Source of the DNA: Oscillatoriales cyanobacterium USR001
GTDB lineage: Bacteria > Cyanobacteriota > Cyanobacteriia > Cyanobacteriales > Microcoleaceae
Direction: 5' to 3'
Length of the DNA stretch: 64,000 bases
Assembly: GCA_001698425.1 (NCBI GenBank)
Contig: MBRE01000066.1
Location: 1 to 64,000, forward strand
Below the pieces are notes generated by a model, which made no database searches, had not been told where the DNA came from, and saw nothing but the letters and a program-made list of their open reading frames with translations. Made by a program: the position numbers and the translations under genes. This document shows positions 1 to 9,500 of the stretch, one piece after another; position 1 is the stretch's first letter; each line of letters starts with the position of its first letter.

Positions 1-1
1 C

Positions 2-3000
2 GAGAATGAAACAGCCCTGCTTACTAAGGGGGGACAGAGGGGGGTCGAAATGATGCTAGTAGCAGGATTTTCGGGCATAGGAAAAACCGCAGTAGTTAAC
101 GAAGTACATAAACCGATTGTCCGGCAACGGGGTTACTTTATTAAAGGGAAATTTGACCAATTTCAACGTAACATTCCTTTCAGTGCCTTTGTGCAAGCTT
201 TCCGCGATTTAATGGGGCAATTATTATCAGAATCAGATACACAACTGCAAAAATGGAAAGCTGAGATATTAGCCGCAGTAGGCGATAATGGACAAGTTTT
301 AATTGACGTAATTCCTGAGTTAGAAAAAATAATTGGTAAACAGCCACCAGCGACAGAATTATCAGGAAGTGCCGCGCAAAATCGCTTTAATTTACTATTT
401 CAAAAATTCGTGCAAGTCTTCACCAGCAAAGAACATCCTTTAGTGATGTTTTTAGATGACTTGCAATGGTCAGATTCAGCTTCCCTAAATTTATTGAAAT
501 TGCTCTTGCAAGATACGGGACATTTATTAATATTAGGAGCTTATCGAAATAATGAAGTTTCACCCGTCCATCCATTCATTTTAACAGTAGATGAAATTGT
601 CAAAACCGGAGCAACGGTAAATACAATTACTTTAGCACCATTAAGCGAACTAAATCTCAATAGATTAGTAGCAGATACCCTGAATTGCGAGTTATATCTT
701 GCCAAACCTTTAACCAGATTAGTTTATCAAAAAACCCAAGGAAATCCCTTTTTTGCGACTCAGTTTCTCAAGGCATTACATGATGATAAGCTAATTACTT
801 TTAACCCGATTCAGTCCTCGCTGAGTCAGGGGAAAAGTCAAGGGAGGTGGCAGTGTGATATTGCCGAAGTCAAAGCCTTAGCACTCACTGATGATGTGGT
901 AGAGTTCATGGCATTGCAGTTGCAGAAATTAGAAACTGAGACTCAGGAAATACTCAAATTAGCGGCTTGTATTGGTGCGGAATTTGATTTGAATACGTTA
1001 GTAATTGTTAGTGAGAAATCGGTGGAAGTTGTGGTCGTAGCTTTATGGCAAGCTTTAGAAGAAGGGTTAGTGATTCCTCGAAGCAAAATCTATAAATTCT
1101 TTTCTGCATTTGAGAATGAAGAAGTATTGAAAAATTCAGCTAATCCAACTTATCACTTTTTGCACGATCGCGTTCAACAAGCAGCTTATTCACTAATTGC
1201 TGAAGCAGAAAAACCCACCACTCATTTCAAGATTGGGCAGTTATTACGCTTAGAAGGAACAGCGCCAGAAGAACAGGAAGAAAAATTATTTGCGATTGTC
1301 AATCAATTGAATAAAGGGCGAGAGCTTTTAGAGTCAGAAAGTCAACGTCAAGAACTAGCTGAATTAAATCTGCGATCGGGGAAGAAGGCAAAAACATCTA
1401 CAGCTATTGATGCGGCTGTTAAGTATTTAATAGTGGGTTTGGAATTGTTGCCAGAAAATAGCTGGCAGAGTCACTATGAATTGACCCTTAAACTTCATGT
1501 GGAAGCGGCGGAAGTGGAATATTTAAACACTAATTTTGAGCGGGCAGAACAACTGGTAGAAATTGTTTTACAACAAGCTACAAGTTTACTGGATAAAGTA
1601 AAGGTGTATGAGTTAAAAATCCAGTTTGCGATCGCACAAAATCAGATGCTAAAAGCAATTGAAACAGGAACAAGAGTAGTTGAATTGTTGGGCGTACAAT
1701 TATCTCCTCTTCCTGGCAATGATAGCACTGAAAAATTCAATTTGCCTCGACTTGAAGATTTAGAAAATTTCCCTATAATGACCGATCCGTATAAGCTGGC
1801 GGCTATGCGAATTTTGATGAATATTAGTGCGGCAGCCGTGATCGCAAATTCCCCATCTATTATGCAGATAGTTTTGACTATGCTTGCTCTTTGTATCGAA
1901 GAAGGTCATTCGGCGGTAGCTGCGATCGCCTATGTTGATTATGGCATGATTTTATCTGGAGTAATGGGTGAATTAGATACTGGATATTATGCTGGTCAAC
2001 TATCTTTAAGATTATTAGAACAATTCAATGTCAGAGAACTAAAAAGTAAAGTTTATGCTCCTTTTAACGGTTTAATTCGACATTGGAAAGAGCATACTGT
2101 GGAAACCTTAGCACCTTTAATAGAAGGATTTCATAGTGGACTAGAAACCGGAGATATGGAATATGCCGGGATTTGCGCTCTTCACTATTCAGGTCACATA
2201 TTTTGGGTGGGTAAGTCATTAGAGCTAGTGGCAAATGAGCAATTGGCATACATTGGTTTAATGAATAAATTAAAGCAAGAATTCCCCGCAAAATATATAG
2301 AAAATTTTCATCAACTCACCTTAAATTTACAAGGGCTATCGTCAAATAAATTTCTGTTGATTGGTGAAAGTTTTGACGAAACAGCTATGCTGCCCTATTT
2401 ACAAACCATAAACAATAGTGTAACTCTTTTTGCTGTATATGTTAATAAAACAATTCTCTGCTATTTATTCAAAGATTTTCCTCAAGCAATTGACAATGCT
2501 TTGTTAGCACTAGAACAAATTGCCAGCGGAATTGGATTGATGACTTTGGCAGTTTGCAACTTTTATTATTCCCTATCTCTCCTGGCTAACTATAATAACG
2601 TTGAACCTACCGAACAAGAACAATATCTACTCCAAGTAGAAGAAAACCAGAAAAAAATGCAGCACTGGGCGCACCATGCCCCCTTTAACTATCAACATAA
2701 ATACGACCTAGTAGAAGCGGAAAAAGCTCGAATTTTAGGACAAAAAGCCGAAGCTATGGATTTATACGATCGCGCCATCACTGGAGCTAAAAACAACGGC
2801 TACATCCAAGAAGAAGCCCTAGCCAACGAACTTGCGGGCGAATTTTATCTCAACTGGGGTAAAGAGAAAATTGCCACCATTTATATGCAGGAAGCCTACT
2901 ACGGTTATGCCCGATGGGGAGCGAAAGCCAAAACTGATGACTTGGAAAAACGCTATCCTCAATTATTACGATCGCTCCGGCAAAAAACTCAACAATCGCT

Positions 3001-4954
3001 CCATCCTCAAGAAACAATTGTGATTAGCGATCGCGCGATCGACAATAATATCGACAATAATTATGAAAGTAGTTCTAGCAGAAGTAGCAGTGTTTCCCAA
3101 GTTCTCGATCTAGCCACAATTCTCAAAGCTTGTCAAGCAATTTCTAGCGAAATTCAGCAGGATAAATTACTCGCAAAATTAACCCAAGTCTTGATGGAAA
3201 ATGCAGGTGCTACTAAATGCGCTCTCATTTTACCCTCCGATTCCGATTGGCAAATTGAAGCATTAGCCACAGTTGAAGAAGCAGGAGAAGTTACTAATTT
3301 AAGTTCCCAACCATTAGAAACCACTAACGATTTGCCAATTTCCCTAGTTCGTTACGTTGTCAATACTTCAGAAAATTTAGTATTTGATGAGATAATTAAA
3401 GAGGAAAGATGGAGCCGCGATCGCTATATTCAAACTTCCCAACCAAAAAGCGTTTTATGTTTGCCAATTCTTCAACAAAGCACTATCCGAGCCATTCTTT
3501 ACCTCGAAAATAATCGCACCGCCGCCGCTTTTACTCCACGCCAACAAGAAATCCTTAAACTCCTCAGCACTCAAATTTCCATCTCCATTGAAAATGCCTC
3601 TCTTTATAGCAATTTAGAACAGAAAGTTGAAAAACGTACCGCTCAATTAACAGCCTCCGAAGCCAAATTACAAGAAGCACATAAACTGGCTCGCCTCGGT
3701 AACTGGGAATGGGATTTAATTACAAACGAACTTTATTGGTCGGATGAAATTTACCAAATTTTTGGCTTGGAAAAACAACCACCAGAAACTCTATTCGAGA
3801 AACACAAAAAACAAATTCATCCCGAAGATTTTCAAATATGGCTAACTGGATTAGAACAACTCCAAAGCGAAGGCAAACCTTACGATTTTGACTTTCGGAT
3901 TATTCACCGAGATGGAAAATTAAGATATATTTATGCTAAGGGTCAAGCTGCTAAAGATGCTGACGGTAAAGTTATTAAGATTTTTGGTACTGCTCAAGAT
4001 ATTAGCGATCGCAAACTAATTGAAGAAGCTTTACGAAGCAGCGAAAAACAATTAAGGGAAAAAGCTACTGAATTAGAACAAACTTTGCAAGAACTTCGAC
4101 AAACTCAATCCCAACTAATTCAGACAGAAAAAATGTCAAGTTTGGGAGAAATGGTGGCGGGTGTCGCTCACGAAATTAACAACCCAGTGAGCTTTATTTA
4201 TAGCAATATCGAACCGGCCAGTCAATACGTTAGTGATTTGCTAGATTTAATCCGTATCTATCAAAATAGCTATCCAACACCTACGCCTGAAATTGCCGAG
4301 AAAATCGAAGATTTAGAACTGGAATTTTTAGCAGAGGATTTGCCAAAGTTGTTAGGTTCGATGAAAAATGGAGCGAAACGGATTCGCGATATTGTTGCCT
4401 CATTGCGGAATTTTTCGCGCTTGGATGAATCGGAAATCAAGGAAGTAGATATTCACGAAGGTATCGAATCAACTTTGTTAATTTTACAGTATCGTTTGCA
4501 CGGTTTTCAAGGGGATGATACAGCGCCAAAGTTGTCAGAAATAATGGTGATTAAAAATTACAGAAAGTTGCCTTTAGTTGTTTGTTATCCCAATCAGTTA
4601 AATCAGGTTTTCTTGAATATTTTTAATAATGCCATTGATGCTTTAAATCAGGTCATAACTCAGGGAGAAAATGCTGATTTTCAACCGACTATTACGATTA
4701 CTACGACTGCACCTGAACCGGGATTTATTGAAATTAAAATCGCGGATAATGGTTTGGGTATTTCCCCGGCGATTGTTAGTAGAATATTTGACCCATTTTT
4801 TACTACTAAACCTGTGGGTTCTGGTACCGGTTTGGGGTTGTATGTGAGCTACCAAATTGTAGTCGATCGCCATCGTGGAAAGCTAATTTGTGTTAGCAAT
4901 CCTGGTGTGGGAACCGAGTTTACGATTAAGCTGGCGAATGGTAAAAACAATTAA
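2..4954 (+). CDS. Multidomain sensor histidine kinase (AAA ATPase, helical repeats, GAF, PAS, HisKA, HATPase), 5' partial
   Basis: Cytoplasmic giant sensor kinase of a family common in filamentous cyanobacteria. Residues are numbered from the ATG at position 50. They show an AAA/STAND-like ATPase with Walker A GFSGIGKT at 6-13 and Walker B LVMFLDD near 131-137. A long helical region follows, then a GAF domain at about 1023-1184, a PAS domain at about 1214-1322 with the linker DISDRK, and a kinase core with phospho-acceptor H1374 in AHEINNP, DNGLGI near 1566 and GTGLGL near 1590. The frame stays open upstream to the left edge. Family members normally carry an N-terminal Ser/Thr kinase domain before the ATPase, so the ATG at 50 is probably internal. 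The last codons AAC AAT TAA lie inside a heptad array. Signal and target are unknown. The family call is secure, the start is not. Confidence 0.85.
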   Translation, partial: ENETALLTKGGQRGVEMMLVAGFSGIGKTAVVNEVHKPIVRQRGYFIKGKFDQFQRNIPFSAFVQAFRDLMGQLLSESDTQLQKWKAEILAAVGDNGQVLIDVIPELEKIIGKQPPATELSGSAAQNRFNLLFQKFVQVFTSKEHPLVMFLDDLQWSDSASLNLLKLLLQDTGHLLILGAYRNNEVSPVHPFILTVDEIVKTGATVNTITLAPLSELNLNRLVADTLNCELYLAKPLTRLVYQKTQGNPFFATQFLKALHDDKLITFNPIQSSLSQGKSQGRWQCDIAEVKALALTDDVVEFMALQLQKLETETQEILKLAACIGAEFDLNTLVIVSEKSVEVVVVALWQALEEGLVIPRSKIYKFFSAFENEEVLKNSANPTYHFLHDRVQQAAYSLIAEAEKPTTHFKIGQLLRLEGTAPEEQEEKLFAIVNQLNKGRELLESESQRQELAELNLRSGKKAKTSTAIDAAVKYLIVGLELLPENSWQSHYELTLKLHVEAAEVEYLNTNFERAEQLVEIVLQQATSLLDKVKVYELKIQFAIAQNQMLKAIETGTRVVELLGVQLSPLPGNDSTEKFNLPRLEDLENFPIMTDPYKLAAMRILMNISAAAVIANSPSIMQIVLTMLALCIEEGHSAVAAIAYVDYGMILSGVMGELDTGYYAGQLSLRLLEQFNVRELKSKVYAPFNGLIRHWKEHTVETLAPLIEGFHSGLETGDMEYAGICALHYSGHIFWVGKSLELVANEQLAYIGLMNKLKQEFPAKYIENFHQLTLNLQGLSSNKFLLIGESFDETAMLPYLQTINNSVTLFAVYVNKTILCYLFKDFPQAIDNALLALEQIASGIGLMTLAVCNFYYSLSLLANYNNVEPTEQEQYLLQVEENQKKMQHWAHHAPFNYQHKYDLVEAEKARILGQKAEAMDLYDRAITGAKNNGYIQEEALANELAGEFYLNWGKEKIATIYMQEAYYGYARWGAKAKTDDLEKRYPQLLRSLRQKTQQSLHPQETIVISDRAIDNNIDNNYESSSSRSSSVSQVLDLATILKACQAISSEIQQDKLLAKLTQVLMENAGATKCALILPSDSDWQIEALATVEEAGEVTNLSSQPLETTNDLPISLVRYVVNTSENLVFDEIIKEERWSRDRYIQTSQPKSVLCLPILQQSTIRAILYLENNRTAAAFTPRQQEILKLLSTQISISIENASLYSNLEQKVEKRTAQLTASEAKLQEAHKLARLGNWEWDLITNELYWSDEIYQIFGLEKQPPETLFEKHKKQIHPEDFQIWLTGLEQLQSEGKPYDFDFRIIHRDGKLRYIYAKGQAAKDADGKVIKIFGTAQDISDRKLIEEALRSSEKQLREKATELEQTLQELRQTQSQLIQTEKMSSLGEMVAGVAHEINNPVSFIYSNIEPASQYVSDLLDLIRIYQNSYPTPTPEIAEKIEDLELEFLAEDLPKLLGSMKNGAKRIRDIVASLRNFSRLDESEIKEVDIHEGIESTLLILQYRLHGFQGDDTAPKLSEIMVIKNYRKLPLVVCYPNQLNQVFLNIFNNAIDALNQVITQGENADFQPTITITTTAPEPGFIEIKIADNGLGISPAIVSRIFDPFFTTKPVGSGTGLGLYVSYQIVVDRHRGKLICVSNPGVGTEFTIKLANGKNN
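15..46. repeat. G-run dispersed repeat fragment at the kinase/ATPase junction
   Basis: The stretch pairs a C-rich start with ACTAAGGGGGG and GAGGGGGG. It resembles the CCCCCTTA/TAAGGGGG palindromic repeats at 5005-5027 and 54257-54394. It is translated in frame just before Walker A of the giant kinase. Confidence 0.45.
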
Positions 4955-4973
4955 CAATTAACAATTAACAATT
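4946..4973 (+). repeat. Heptanucleotide array (AACAATT)x4
   Basis: Four exact 7-bp units. The stop codon of the giant kinase (4952-4954) is inside the first two units. Confidence 0.9.
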
Positions 4974-5004
4974 AACTATAGCAATCCTATTGACCCCACC
5001 CTTG

Positions 5005-5027
5005 CCCTCCCCTTAGCAAGGGGAGGG
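5005..5027. terminator. Palindrome between convergent genes, possible bidirectional terminator or dispersed repeat
   Basis: A perfect 10-bp stem, CCCTCCCCTT with AAGGGGAGGG, encloses the loop AGC. Further imperfect pairing extends outward between CACCC and GGGAGGGG. It lies between two genes that converge here (ends at 4954 and 5088). There is no clean T-run directly after the stem on either strand, so it may only be a dispersed palindromic repeat. Confidence 0.5.
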
Positions 5028-5087
5028 TTGGGAGGGGTTCTAGTTTTTTTACAACTCATTTAGGACTGCGATATTAACTATTAACTC

Positions 5088-6500
5088 TTAAGATTGAATC
5101 ATTCCTTCTAAAGCTCCTTGCAAATCTTGAGTCAATTCGGATACTGCTAACCGACGACTACTGTGATACCTTTCCCAGCGATCTGAAACTGATATCGGTT
5201 GCCCTACAGTTAATTTTACCCGTTGTTTCCCCAAAGTCGGCCTACCAAAAGGACTACCACCTTTAATTCTAGTTACTACATCCCAAAGCAATAAACTGGT
5301 TTCAGCAAATCTTTCAGCCTTTGGTTTTTCTTGCACATATTTACCAGTCACCGCCACAAAACTTTCTACTAACCTCATGTGCCACATTCGTAAACTGGCT
5401 TCTTCCGCAATCCGATCGGCCAATCCCTTTTCTACCGCTGACAAACTTGCCACATCTTTAATATCTTCTCGATAAATATAATCCCACCCTGCTTGTTCTA
5501 AACGGCGACATCGATCGATTAAATTACCATTAGGCTTCAATTTAAAATATTCTTCTGCAACTTCCAAAGCCACATTTAAAAGATTGTGAAGTCGCTCTCT
5601 GAAAGCTTCATTATTTGATTGGCTAATTACTTCTGGAATTGGTAAAGAGGGAAAATCAATTTTGTTTTCTGGGAAATTTTTATGATAGAAACGTTTGTAA
5701 AACTCTTCCATCATTACCAACAAATTAAAGCCTAATCTTATCATCCGATAATAGAGGTAATTTGGAATATCTAACTCTCCTATTTTACCTGTTTCTAAGG
5801 GTAGTAAACCGCAATCAATTTCTAATTGCGTTAAGAGTTTTTCCAACGGTTCCCAGGGAGCCTCCACATAGGAATATTGAATACCTAAAGGTATAATAAA
5901 AACTTGTTCATCACGGCCAGCTTTCTGCATATCTTCTACGCACCAAAATCCCATTTGAGCGATACCAGGTTCTAGGGGACTAACGATTTCATTATGTCCA
6001 TTAGTTGCGCCTTCGGGAGCCGCAGCAATAGGAAAACAACTATTAGCAAATAATTCACGGGCAGATCGCAAGCCATTTCTATCTATTTTGCCCCGAATTA
6101 TGGAAGTTCCACCTAATTTAGAATACAACCAACCTACTGAGTCACCAGCCCAAAGAGGAATGCCGCGATCGTAAATAAAATGAGAATGTATGGGATATTT
6201 GAGTGTAATTCCCTCTTTTCTAGCTACTTGGGGTAAAATTTTCCAAAACAATTGGGCTAAACAAAAAGGATCTTCCGTATTGGGATGACGAAATGCAATT
6301 AAAAAGCGAACTTTTTGATCTTGAAACTGAGCTAATAAATGAGCCAAAGTTTCCACATTTTCAGCTTCTATTTGACTAATCGGTGTCCGAAATTTCAGCC
6401 ACCAAGGGAGAAGATATTGACAGCCCCGCAGTACCCAGGGTTTGAAGTCTGGCGGGATAAATTCTAGGGATTTTTGAACGTGGCTAGTAGAGTTGGGCAT
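5088..6500 (-). CDS. PlsC-like 1-acyl-glycerol-3-phosphate acyltransferase family protein
   Basis: Probably transfers an acyl group to a glycerol-phosphate or related lipid acceptor at the membrane. The sequence shows the family signature H-x4-D as RHPNTEDPF, preceded by FLIAF, and the acceptor-binding motif PEGATNG. At about 470 residues it is longer than canonical PlsC (about 240-260). The extra C-terminal half is rich in charged helices and I cannot assign it. The ATG at 6500 is preferred over an upstream TTG at 6560, because neither has a clear Shine-Dalgarno sequence and the upstream extension looks unconserved. It converges on the giant kinase and is followed upstream by the nSTAND gene on the same strand (88 bp gap). 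The acceptor substrate is unknown. Confidence 0.75.
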   Translation of the reverse strand: MPNSTSHVQKSLEFIPPDFKPWVLRGCQYLLPWWLKFRTPISQIEAENVETLAHLLAQFQDQKVRFLIAFRHPNTEDPFCLAQLFWKILPQVARKEGITLKYPIHSHFIYDRGIPLWAGDSVGWLYSKLGGTSIIRGKIDRNGLRSARELFANSCFPIAAAPEGATNGHNEIVSPLEPGIAQMGFWCVEDMQKAGRDEQVFIIPLGIQYSYVEAPWEPLEKLLTQLEIDCGLLPLETGKIGELDIPNYLYYRMIRLGFNLLVMMEEFYKRFYHKNFPENKIDFPSLPIPEVISQSNNEAFRERLHNLLNVALEVAEEYFKLKPNGNLIDRCRRLEQAGWDYIYREDIKDVASLSAVEKGLADRIAEEASLRMWHMRLVESFVAVTGKYVQEKPKAERFAETSLLLWDVVTRIKGGSPFGRPTLGKQRVKLTVGQPISVSDRWERYHSSRRLAVSELTQDLQGALEGMIQS

Positions 6501-6588
6501 TTTTAAATTACTCGAATGATAAGCTGTTTTGCATTTAAACCATATTAGCCTAGCCAGCAAGATGCTGGCACTTGCAGAAGTGCTAAAT

Positions 6589-9500
6589 TTATTCTGCTGA
6601 TGGGTTCTTTTCTTCTCGACAAAGATGGCGATCTTCGTCGCTTACCATTGGATTATACATCAAGTAATCTTGCAGCCAATCGCAGCCGCGATCGACGATA
6701 CTACTCAAATTCAAATTATCCACAGGTAACAAAGTAATAGTTTTATCTCGCCCCCCAAAAGCCAAAATCTTGCTATCTGGACTAAAACTTAAAGTAATAA
6801 TTCTTGCTGTATGCTGAATGGTTTTACTCAAAATCGCCTTCCCCCCAAAAAAGCTCCACAAATTTACAGTATTATCAGCATTTGCTGTGGCAATTAACTT
6901 ACCATCAGCACTAAAGCTTACGCCAATTATGCGATCGCTACTCTTCTGAATATCTAACAAATTACCCGCCACATCCCAAAGCCTCAAAGTTTTATCATTA
7001 CTGACTGAAACAATCACCTTACCATCAGGACTAAAACTCACACTATTCACACTATCATCATGTTTCAAAGTTTTCAATAAACTCGTATCCTTACCATCAA
7101 ACCGCCAGAGTTTTACTGTCTTATCTTCACTCGCCGAAGCTATAATTTTCCCTGTTGGACTAAAGACTACACTATTCACACTTTCCCCGTGTTTCAAGGT
7201 AGTAATTACCACACCCTGCTGATTCCAAAGTTTAACAGTTTTATCATCACTCGCCGTTGCTATTGTATTTCCGTCAGGGCTAAAAGCTACGCTAAAAACT
7301 GGTTCCGTATGCCCTTTAAGAATAGCAATTGCTTTTCCATCAAAATTCCAAAGTTTAACAGTTTTGTCTTCACCCGCAGCCGCTAAAATATCTTTTTTGG
7401 GTGAGAAACTTACTGCACTCACAGCCCCCTGATTCGCCGGAATTGTCTTCAATAAAGTCCCCTCAGTGCGCCAAAGCTTTATGGATTGATCGGCACTTCC
7501 AGAAGCAAGAATTTTACCATTAGGGCTAAAATTAACGCTATATATCCAATCACCATGACTGGTGAGAATTTTACTTAAAGGAGTTCTCTCAGATTGCCAG
7601 ATTTTCACAGTTTTGTCATCGCTACCAGAAACAATCATCCCATCACGACCAAAACTAACTGACCTCACATCATCTTGATGTCCTCGAAAGGTATTTAATA
7701 ACTCACCTGTGCGGGCATTCCAAAGTTTAATTGTGTCGTCTGTGCTCCCAGAAGCGATAGTTTCACCATTCCTGTTGAAGCTAACACTGACAACATTATC
7801 GTTATGCCCTTTTAACGTTTTAATTTCCTTACCTTCGAGGTTCCAAAGTTTTAGAGTATTGTCTGCGCTTGCAGTAGCAATAGTTTTACCATCGGGGCTA
7901 AAGCTGACACTATAAACCCAACTACTATGCCCTTTAATAGTTTTAATTTCTTTACCTTCGAGGTTCCAAAGTTTTACAGTATTGTCTGCACTTGCAGAGG
8001 CAATAGTCTTACCATCGGGGCTAAAACTCACTCCTAAAACCCAATCTTTATGGCCATTTAATGTTTTTAATATAGTCCCGTTTTTATTCCAAAGTTTGAC
8101 AGTTTTATCGTAACTAGCAGTAGCAATAGTCTCACCATTAGGGCTAAAACTTACACTGGTGACAGTTGCGTTGTGACCTTTAAAAGTTGCGATCGCCACT
8201 CCATCCTCAATCCGCCACAATTTTACAGTTTTATCAGCAGAAGCAGTAGCAATAGTTTGACCATCAGGACTAAAACTCACCGCCACCACACTATCGCTGT
8301 GATTCAGTGGTTTGCCAATTGCTTGACCATTTTTATTCCAAATTCTTACAGTTTTATCATTACTAACCGAAGCAATAATATTACCATCAGGACTAAAACT
8401 CACCCCTAAAACCCCTTTACCATGCCCCTCAAAACTATTGCTTTCTTGCACGCCAGAAACAACTTGTCTCAGCCTTTCTATAATTTGATTTTTAGTAGCA
8501 ACTCCCATTTCAATCTTCTCATATTCTTTGCCCAACTTCACACTAGCTACTAATACCCCCAGCAGATCGTTTTTAGTTGAAAGTAGCAGAGCTTGAGAGC
8601 CAGAAACTAAGCCCTCAATGCGAGCAGCTTCAGCTTTCTTCAATGCTTCTCCAGCCTTTTGTGCTTGCTGAAATGCAAACAAGGTAAGCCCACCTAACAC
8701 AATTACTCCGGTAATTGTACCAATTAATGCTTTCCAAAGTTTATTTCTCTTATCTTTACTCTCTTTTTCTTTCGCTTCAGCTACTTCTATTTCTTTGTGG
8801 AACTTCTCAATTTTCTCCCGATTTAATTTATCTTGCTTTTGCATTTCTGCAAATTCATTCTGCCTTTTCAACTCCTCTTGCTGGCGGATGAAGGCAACTA
8901 AATAATCGTGAACTAGCTGATAAAGCTCTACAGGCAATTCTGTCCATCGAAATACTAACCCAGATTTGACTAATAGTTCCAAAACTAAATCTAATTTATC
9001 ATCTTCTTCAAAAGTAGCTAAATCTGTAGCTAATTCAGCCCGATTTTTCAATGGTCTAGTATCATTTTCATCTGTTAATAAGTATAAAACTCGTCGCACA
9101 GCCCTTTCATTTTCTGGACCGCAGTCTTTAACTACTTCCTCTAAGAATTGCTCAACTAATTTTTGTTTGGGGTTGGAGCCTAATTCTTGATATTGAGCTA
9201 AAGTTGTAATTTCCTTTTCTTGCAATTGTGCGCCGACAACTTGCAATTCAATTGGTCGTACTTCCCCTAAATCTTGAGCTAAATCCTTCACTAATTCATC
9301 AATTAATGCTGGCTCTAAGTTAAACTGAGAACGTTCAGTTAATTTTTTAATGACAGCATGAGCATCTTCTGGGGAAAAGTTGCCTAAGTAAAAAAGAATG
9401 TCTTTACTTAGAATATCGCTCATAATGTCATTATTGAAAGCATTTTGAGGACTTTTAGGACGGCTGAACTCCAACAAATGATGTAAATAGTCTTCTCGCA

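Noticed and set aside
878..886. TTAGCACTC, half of a CIRCE element
   Set aside because: It lies inside the giant kinase coding sequence, and the second half GAGTGCTAA is absent at the right spacing.
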